DNA of 62,832 bases from Symbiodinium natans (taxonomy: Eukaryota > Sar > Dinophyceae > Suessiales > Symbiodiniaceae): contig CAJNDS010002690.1 of the NCBI GenBank assembly GCA_905221605.1, positions 881,031 to 943,862 of the forward strand. Reading direction: 5' to 3'. The notes beneath the pieces were generated by a model, which was given only the letters and a program-made list of their open reading frames with translations, was not told the origin of the DNA and did not search any database. A program made the translations under genes and the position numbers. Below are positions 52,331 through 62,832 of the stretch, piece after piece (position 1 is the stretch's first letter; each line of letters starts with the position of its first letter).

Positions 52331-52365
52331 TAGGCCCTGCAATTTTACGCAATGCAGCCATGTGA

Positions 52366-52434
52366 GGTCGGTACGTCTGCGGCACCATGGTCCGCGTGAC
52401 GCCCGGTGGCCGTTGCGCTGAGTGCGGCTGGCAG
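52366..52434 (+). CDS. Small Cys exon
   Basis: Reads RYVCGTMVRVTPGGRCAECG WQ to GTGATC. C...CAEC could be a small zinc knuckle. Its right-copy equivalent ends at 56758. Confidence 0.42.
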
Positions 52435-52732
52435 GTGATCATTCCGGACAAGGCGCTTAACTACTCCCTATCAACCTGTATACCCTATAAATCCTAAACC
52501 CATGTATATTATAATGTATTATAGGTTAGGATTTATAGGGTATACAGGTTTTGATATATATCGCACGCATGCCATGCATGCCATCGGCAGTACCGCGGTT
52601 ATCCTGGTGATGATGCTGCTGCCTCGACCTCGATCTGCATGCTCTTAAGTTCTATTTGCATGATCGAGGGACGGAGACATGCATGCATGCACGCATGCAT
52701 CGAGCCTCAAGGCGATCTCTTCCAATCGCCGA

Positions 52733-52832
52733 NNNNNNNNNNNNNNNNNNNNNNNNNNNNNNNNNNNNNNNNNNNNNNNNNNNNNNNNNNNNNNNNNNNN
52801 NNNNNNNNNNNNNNNNNNNNNNNNNNNNNNNN
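52733..52832. other. Assembly gap, 100 N
   Basis: Exactly 100 undetermined bases, the usual placeholder for a gap of unknown size. Confidence 1.
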
Positions 52833-57056
<4,224 letters not shown>

Positions 57057-57124
57057 CCGAGAGCACCTGGCTTATCACGCATGCGTGTTAAACGTGCCCA
57101 ATTGGGATCATGCATGCTGCTCAG

Positions 57125-57896
57125 GCGGTGCCGCCTCCTAAGAAGCGGCCAGCGCCACCGCCAGGCCCACCTCCTGGCTGGCAGGACGCTCCACGCATGA
57201 ATGCCTTTATACACACACCCTAAACCCTAAACCCTAAACCCTAAACCAAACCCTAAACCCTAAACCCTAAACCCTAAACCTATATAAACCCTAAACCCTA
57301 AACCCTAAACCCTAAACCCTAAACCCTAAACCCTATATACCTAAACCCTAAACCCTAAACCCTAAACCCTAAACCCTAAACCCTATAAACCCTAAACCCT
57401 ATAGATTAGGGTCTAGGGTTTAGGGTTGTTTATAGGGTTCATAAGAGTTTTGAATGGTTTAGGGTTCAGGGTAGTTAATGTGTTTTTTTAACATGTTGGT
57501 TTATATGCTCTGCCAGGAGAAAGACTCCAGCTCCGGACAGAGCAAGGCACGATCCGCCCTGGGAGGTTTTGCACGCATGCACTATTACAATCCGTCATTT
57601 TTCGATATATGTATATCTATATGTATACTGCCAGGAGAAGGCATCCAGCTCCCGACAGAGCGAGGCACGATCCGAATAGGTTTACAAATATATGCACGCA
57701 CGCAAGCATGCATGAACCCTATCAACCCGGCTATATAATAATTAATTGCCAGGCCCCCGTGCGGTCCAAGCCGAGACCTGCGCGACCATTCGTGAGCTCG
57801 ACCGGGCGGCGGGTGCTGGTGCCGCCTCCACCAGCACCCGGCCCCTGGGTTAGCTGGGAACCGGTTCCACCACCGCCGCCCGCCCCCAGAAAGTGA
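57125..57896 (+). CDS. Pro-rich C-terminal exons, four in phase
   Basis: 57125-57184 (acceptor CTGCTCAG, donor GA) reads AVPPPKKRPAPPPGPPPGWQ. 57517-57555 (acceptor CTGCCAG, donor GC) reads EKDSSSGQSKARS. 57635-57673 (acceptor CTGCCAG, donor GA) reads EKASSSRQSEARS, a copy of the previous exon 118 bases on. 57753-57896 (acceptor TTGCCAG) reads APVRSKPRPARPFVSSTGRR, VLVPPPPAPGPWVSWEPVPP and ends PPPAPRK, TGA. All junctions are phase 0. It is a proline-rich, probably disordered C-terminus, perhaps the end of the gene that starts at 46231. Confidence 0.58.
57215..57415 (+). repeat. CCCTAAA array within an intron
   Basis: About 22 CCCTAAA units with TATA interruptions, inside the inferred intron 57185-57516. 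Confidence 0.92.
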
Positions 57897-58059
57897 GAAA
57901 AGCTGCGCATAAGAGCGTGCATGCATGCCTGCACCGTGTCAACTGCATGCGTGCGATCCCGAATCGGACATTCACAAATGCGCCTCTGTGCCGAGGTTCC
58001 AGTTCTACGAAAAGATCTGGATGAAGGCGCGTCCAGGCATGCATGGTATTAGTTAATAC

Positions 58060-58512
58060 CCAAAGCCCTCGAAACCCTTTAATTATAATTCTTATAAACC
58101 CTAAACCCTATAAACCCCAAACCCTAAACCCTATATATAAACCCTAGAAACCCTAAACCTTATAAACCCCAAACCCGATAAACCCTATAAACCCCAAACC
58201 CCAAACCCTACATAAACCCTATAAACCCTAAACCCTATAAACCCCAAATATAAACTCTATAAACCCGATAAACCCGATAAACCCCAAACCCTGTAACCCT
58301 CAACCCTAACCCTATACCCTTAACCCCTCAACTATATATGCCATATATATATATGTATGTATGCATGTGTGATGTATTATGTGTTTCCTTTCTGTTAACC
58401 CTCAACCCTTTTTACCGTTAAAACCCTGAATATATATTGATAGATATATATATTTATATATGTATATATATTTTTTTATTTATTTATTTTTACAAATATA
58501 TATCCCTTACAG
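58060..58512. repeat. CCCTATAAA/CCCCAAA zone and TA tracts
   Basis: Degenerate nonamers to 58320, then (TA)n and T-rich sequence. No gene. Confidence 0.8.
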
Positions 58513-58541
58513 GCGTCATGGTGCGCCTCGACGTCTTCAAC
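58513..58541 (+). CDS. Very short exon candidate
   Basis: Acceptor CCTTACAG, reads VMVRLDVFN, donor GTGGGG. Followed by a C-rich/CTTCC tract to 58830. Weak. Confidence 0.25.
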
Positions 58542-58544
58542 GTG

Positions 58545-58835
58545 GGGGCCCGGGATGCAAGCGCACGCGTGCCCCACCCCCAACCCCCCCCCCCACCCCC
58601 CTCAACCCCCCCCCCCCCAAGCCCCATCCTCCTCCTCCGCTTCCAATTTCCATGCCTTTTCCCCTCCCTTCTCTTCCATTTCCTTCCCTTGCCCCCTTGC
58701 TCTTACTTATTGTCTTGCCCTTATAAGCCCCTCCCTTCCATTCCATTCCCTTGCCTCTCCCCCTATTCCCTTCTCTTCCACTCTGATCTCCCTTCCCTTT
58801 CCCTGTCTCCTTCCTCTTTGCTTGCACGCATGCGT
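58545..58835 (+). repeat. C-rich and CCTTCC polypyrimidine tract
   Basis: Strong strand asymmetry: almost only C and T for 250 bases. Pro/Ser/Leu ORFs here are artefacts. Confidence 0.85.
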
Positions 58836-58865
58836 GCAATCACTACACGGTGGTGCTCATGACGT

Positions 58866-59157
58866 ATCACGCTTTTTCACGCTTTGTCACGGTTTTTCAC
58901 GTGCATTTACACGCATCTTCACGCTTTTTCACGTTTTTTCATGCTTTTTCACGGTGCATTAATGTTTTTTCACGCTTCTTCACGTGAAAAAACAGCTCCG
59001 TCACGTGAAAAACCAGAAGCTGCAAGCATGCATGCCCGAACACCAGAAACCGAGCTTTGCAGGGCCGAGATGTGGAGCGTGAAAAAGCGTGACAAAGCGT
59101 GACAACGACCTTATAGGTCAGACTTAAGGCACTGTCCACCGTGACAAAGCGTGAAAA
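58866..59157. repeat. Foldback built from TTTTTCACGC units
   Basis: 58866-58990 has about ten TTTTTCACGC/TTTGTCACG units; 59077-59157 has the reverse complement GCGTGAAAAAGCGTGACAAA twice or more. The two halves can pair over long stretches around an 85-base centre that is open in frame but unremarkable. Confidence 0.8.
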
Positions 59158-59704
59158 GGCCTAGAGGCCGGAAAGAACAAAAAAATAAGGCCCATTGGTG
59201 AGATTTACAGGCTTTAGGCTTTAGGCTTTATAGGCTTGAGGCTTGAGGGTTTAGGGTTTCGGGTTTAGGGTTTGGGGTTTAGGGTTTGGGGTTTAGGGTT
59301 TAGGGTCACAAGCTGTGCACCCCTCTAACTTTCTAAACCCTATTTTGCCTGAACCCAGCCTCTATTTTGGGCGTGAGTGAACATTTTGCGCCTGCATGAT
59401 CGAGGTTATATATCGATCGATGGATCGAGGATCTGCAGCGTCGCGCTTGCTTTTGCGAGCGGCCAAAAGCAGACACGATCTGCACTGCGTGCAAGCATCT
59501 TATGCATCGGTATCGTGCATAGTTGTATGCATGAGGACTGTGACCATGCACTTGTGACCGAAAAGAGTGTGGCTCGCACACATGAGGCACGCATGCATGC
59601 TGTATACATGCAGTGATTCGGGGGCATCGATCGGTTGATACAGAATTCGCGTGTAAAACCATGCATGATCGATAGATCGAGATAGATCGCGTGCCCTTGC
59701 CAAC
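59158..59704. other. No gene seen
   Basis: TTTAGGG/TTTGGGG units 59240-59310, then unique sequence with GATCGATCGATGGATC palindromes near 59410 and 59670. Minus-strand ORFs overlap but show no recognisable protein. Confidence 0.45.
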
Positions 59705-59916
59705 ATGGGGAAAGGAAAAAGCAAAGAGGATCTGAAATTGATCTTCGACATGATGAAAGGCTCGGGGAAATCTGGGGTTGCTGCTTTCTCTCCCTTCGCC
59801 TCGATCCCTCCCCTATATACATGTATTCACCCTTTGCAGGTGGTGGCAAGGGGCCTGTGAAGGCTGCGCATCCCAAGAACGCCCAGAACAACCTAGCTCT
59901 TGGAGCTCTCGCAGAG
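59705..59916 (+). CDS. Small gene start, Lys/Gly-rich
   Basis: ATG frame MGKGKSKEDLKLIFDMMKGS GKSG (59705-59776). A second exon from 59840 (acceptor CCTTTGCAG, donor GCACAC at 59917) reads GGKGPVKAAHPKNAQNNLAL GALAE. The two look like one protein, and the GC donor matches neighbours, but I could not find a donor that keeps the better frame, so the first junction is unresolved. MGKGK...MIFDMM-type starts are familiar from dinoflagellate proteins (memory only). Confidence 0.45.
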
Positions 59917-60039
59917 GCACACCATGCATGCGTCGATCTGTGTCGACACTGCAACCTATAAATATGTGAATTCTATCGATGCCTTATAAATTTTAATCCA
60001 CCCGTTTATTATATATACAGCCATGCATGCATGCATGCA

Positions 60040-60365
60040 TGTTTAAGGGTATAGGGTTTAGGGTTTATAGGGTTTAGGGTTTCGGGTTTAGGATTTAGGG
60101 TTTAGGGCTTATAGGGCTTATAGGGCTTATAGGGCTTGCAGGGCTTACCGGGCTTAGGCTATAGGGTTTAGGGTTTAGGGTGCAGGGTTTAGGGCTTATA
60201 GGGTTTAGGGGTTTAGGGCATATACATGCATGTTTAGGGTTTAGGGTTGAGGGCTTATAGGATTATAGCTTAGGGTTTTGGGTTTAGGGCTATACGGCTT
60301 TAGGGTTGAGGGTTTAGGGTGTAGGGTTCAGGGCTTTAGGGATTATAGGGTTTAGGGTTTATAGC
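60040..60365 (+). repeat. TTTAGGG/TTATAGGGC zone
   Basis: Degenerate units with GGGCTTATA variants in one orientation. No gene. Confidence 0.85.
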
Positions 60366-61109
60366 TCTCCCTTAAAGCCTGTCAGCCCCAGCAAAGAGCA
60401 GCAGAACCCTCTTCCTTAAAGCCTGTCAGCCCCAGCAAAGAGCAGCAGAATACTTTCCCTTAAAGCCTGTCAGCCCCAGCACAGAGCAGCAGAACCCTCT
60501 CCCTTAAAGCCTCTCAGCCCCAGCAAAGAGCAGCAGAACCCTCTCCCTTAAAGCCTGTCAGCCCCAGCAAAGAGCAGCAGAACCCTCTCCCTTAAAGCCT
60601 GTCAGCCCCAGCAAAGAGCAGCAGAACCCTCTCCCTTAAAGCCTGTCAGCCCCAGCAAAGAGCAGCAGAATACTTTCCCTTAAAGCCTGTCAGCCCCAGC
60701 AAAGAGCAGCAGAACCCTCTCCCTTAAAGCCTGTCAGCCCCAGCAAAGAGCAGCAGAACCCTCTCCCTTAAAGCCTGTCAGCCCCAGCAAAGAGCAGCAG
60801 AACCCTCTCCCTTAAAGCCTGTCAGCCCCAGCAAAGAGCAGCAGAATCCTCTCCCTTAAAGCCTGTCAGCCCCAGCAAAGAGCAGCAGAACCCTCTCCCT
60901 TAAAGCCTGTCAGCCCCAGCAAAGAGCAGCAGAACCCTCCCCCTTAAAGCCTGTCAGCCCCAGCAAAGAGCAGCAGAACCCTCTCCCTTAAAGCCTGTCA
61001 GCCCCAGCAAAGAGCAGCAGAACCCTCTCCCTTAAAGCCTGTCAGCCCCAGCAAAGAGCAGCAGAACCCTCTCCCTTAAAGCCTGTCAGCCCCAGCAAAG
61101 AGCAGCAGG
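60366..61109 (+). repeat. 44-base satellite, 17 copies
   Basis: Unit CTTAAAGCCTGTCAGCCCCA then GCAAAGAGCAGCAGAACCCT CTCC, strictly 44 bases from 60377 to 61081 with only a few substitutions (e.g. CTCTCAG at 60509, ATACTTTCC junctions at 60451 and 60671). 44 is not a multiple of three, and stops occur in each frame, so it does not encode a repeat protein. Confidence 0.97.
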
Positions 61110-61417
61110 ATTATAGGGTTTAGGGTTTCGGGTTTAGGGCTTCGGGCTATACGGCTATAGGGTTTAGGGTTTAGGGCTTATAGGGCTTATAGGGCTTATA
61201 AGGCTATAGGATTCGTTTAGGGTTTAGGGTGTAGGGTGTAGGGTTTAGGGCTTATATAGGGTTTAGGGGTCTAGGGCATGCATGCATGCTTAGGGTTGAG
61301 GGTTTCTAGGGTTTAGGGTTTAGGGTTCCGGGTTTAGGGCTTATAGGGCTTAGGGCTTATATATAGTTTAGGGTGTATACAGGGTTTACTGCTTATTAGG
61401 GTTAAGGGGTTAAGGGC
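61110..61417 (+). repeat. TTTAGGG/TTATAGGGC zone, right side
   Basis: Same repeat type as on the left of the satellite, up to nine bases before the next ATG. It is therefore the whole upstream region of the next gene. Confidence 0.85.

Positions 61418-62832
<1,415 letters not shown>

Larger units (their letters stand above)
48549..52732. other. Left copy of 4.2-kb duplicated block
   Basis: Nearly identical to 52833-57056, ending exactly at the N gap. Between 49131 and 51856 the two copies keep a constant offset of 4333 bases; differences seen are the lengths of GA and TA microsatellites and rare substitutions such as T at 50828 against C at 55161. Confidence 0.95.

Noticed and set aside
60366-61109. 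CRISPR array
   Set aside because: Repeats are directly adjacent with no unique spacers, and the context is eukaryotic: a satellite.

Overview
The window is eukaryotic, AT/GC-mixed and dominated by short telomere-type repeats, and it most likely comes from a dinoflagellate. Four independent sequence signs point there: a 12-base match to the 3' end of the dinoflagellate spliced leader (38882-38893) just upstream of a retroelement gag-like gene; inferred introns that use GC-AG and GA-AG as well as GT-AG ends; a 40-residue LWA-type helical repeat protein (19154-21333) of a kind abundant in Symbiodinium-like genomes; and a protein with a PPCSTW...EQP...SS block (46231 onward) that I recall from many uncharacterised dinoflagellate proteins. 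The species cannot be named from the sequence, and these family recollections were not checked by search.

Layout. From 1 to about 38.9 kb the DNA is a mosaic: short unique islands of 50-200 bases, many reading as codon-like exons on the + strand, embedded in TTTAGGG / CCCTAAA arrays that switch orientation many times. One gene can be modelled completely here: a seven-exon, 461-codon repeat protein with an N-terminal hydrophobic anchor. Several small palindromic elements (MITE-like, called families A to G below) are scattered through this part. At 38.9-41.05 kb lies a retroelement gag-like gene. From about 41 kb onward the repeat flavour changes to TTTATAGGG and to GCATGC-rich introns, and exons are denser: a Lys/Ala-rich protein (44938-45869), a large multi-exon gene starting at 46231 that runs through a tandem exon array (50202-51104), a Pro-rich C-terminus (57125-57896), a small gene start at 59705, a 44-base satellite (60366-61109), and a highly charged KRPAEE-repeat protein starting at 61418 and open at the right edge.

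A 100-base N gap (52733-52832) is flanked by two almost identical 4.2-kb copies; this looks like two contig ends that overlap but were not merged, so everything between 48.55 and 57.06 kb is probably one locus represented twice.

Every exon I accept lies on the + strand. The most interesting signal is that telomere-type arrays appear to serve as introns: splice sites fall exactly at the array edges, one inferred intron is made almost wholly of CCCTAAA units, and one array is flanked by an 8-base target-site duplication. Together with two sequence-related ~105-base introns and a tandemly multiplied exon-GC/AG-intron unit, this suggests several active modes of intron gain in one locus. No tRNA, rRNA or CRISPR array was seen. 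All exon calls are by eye and need transcript support.
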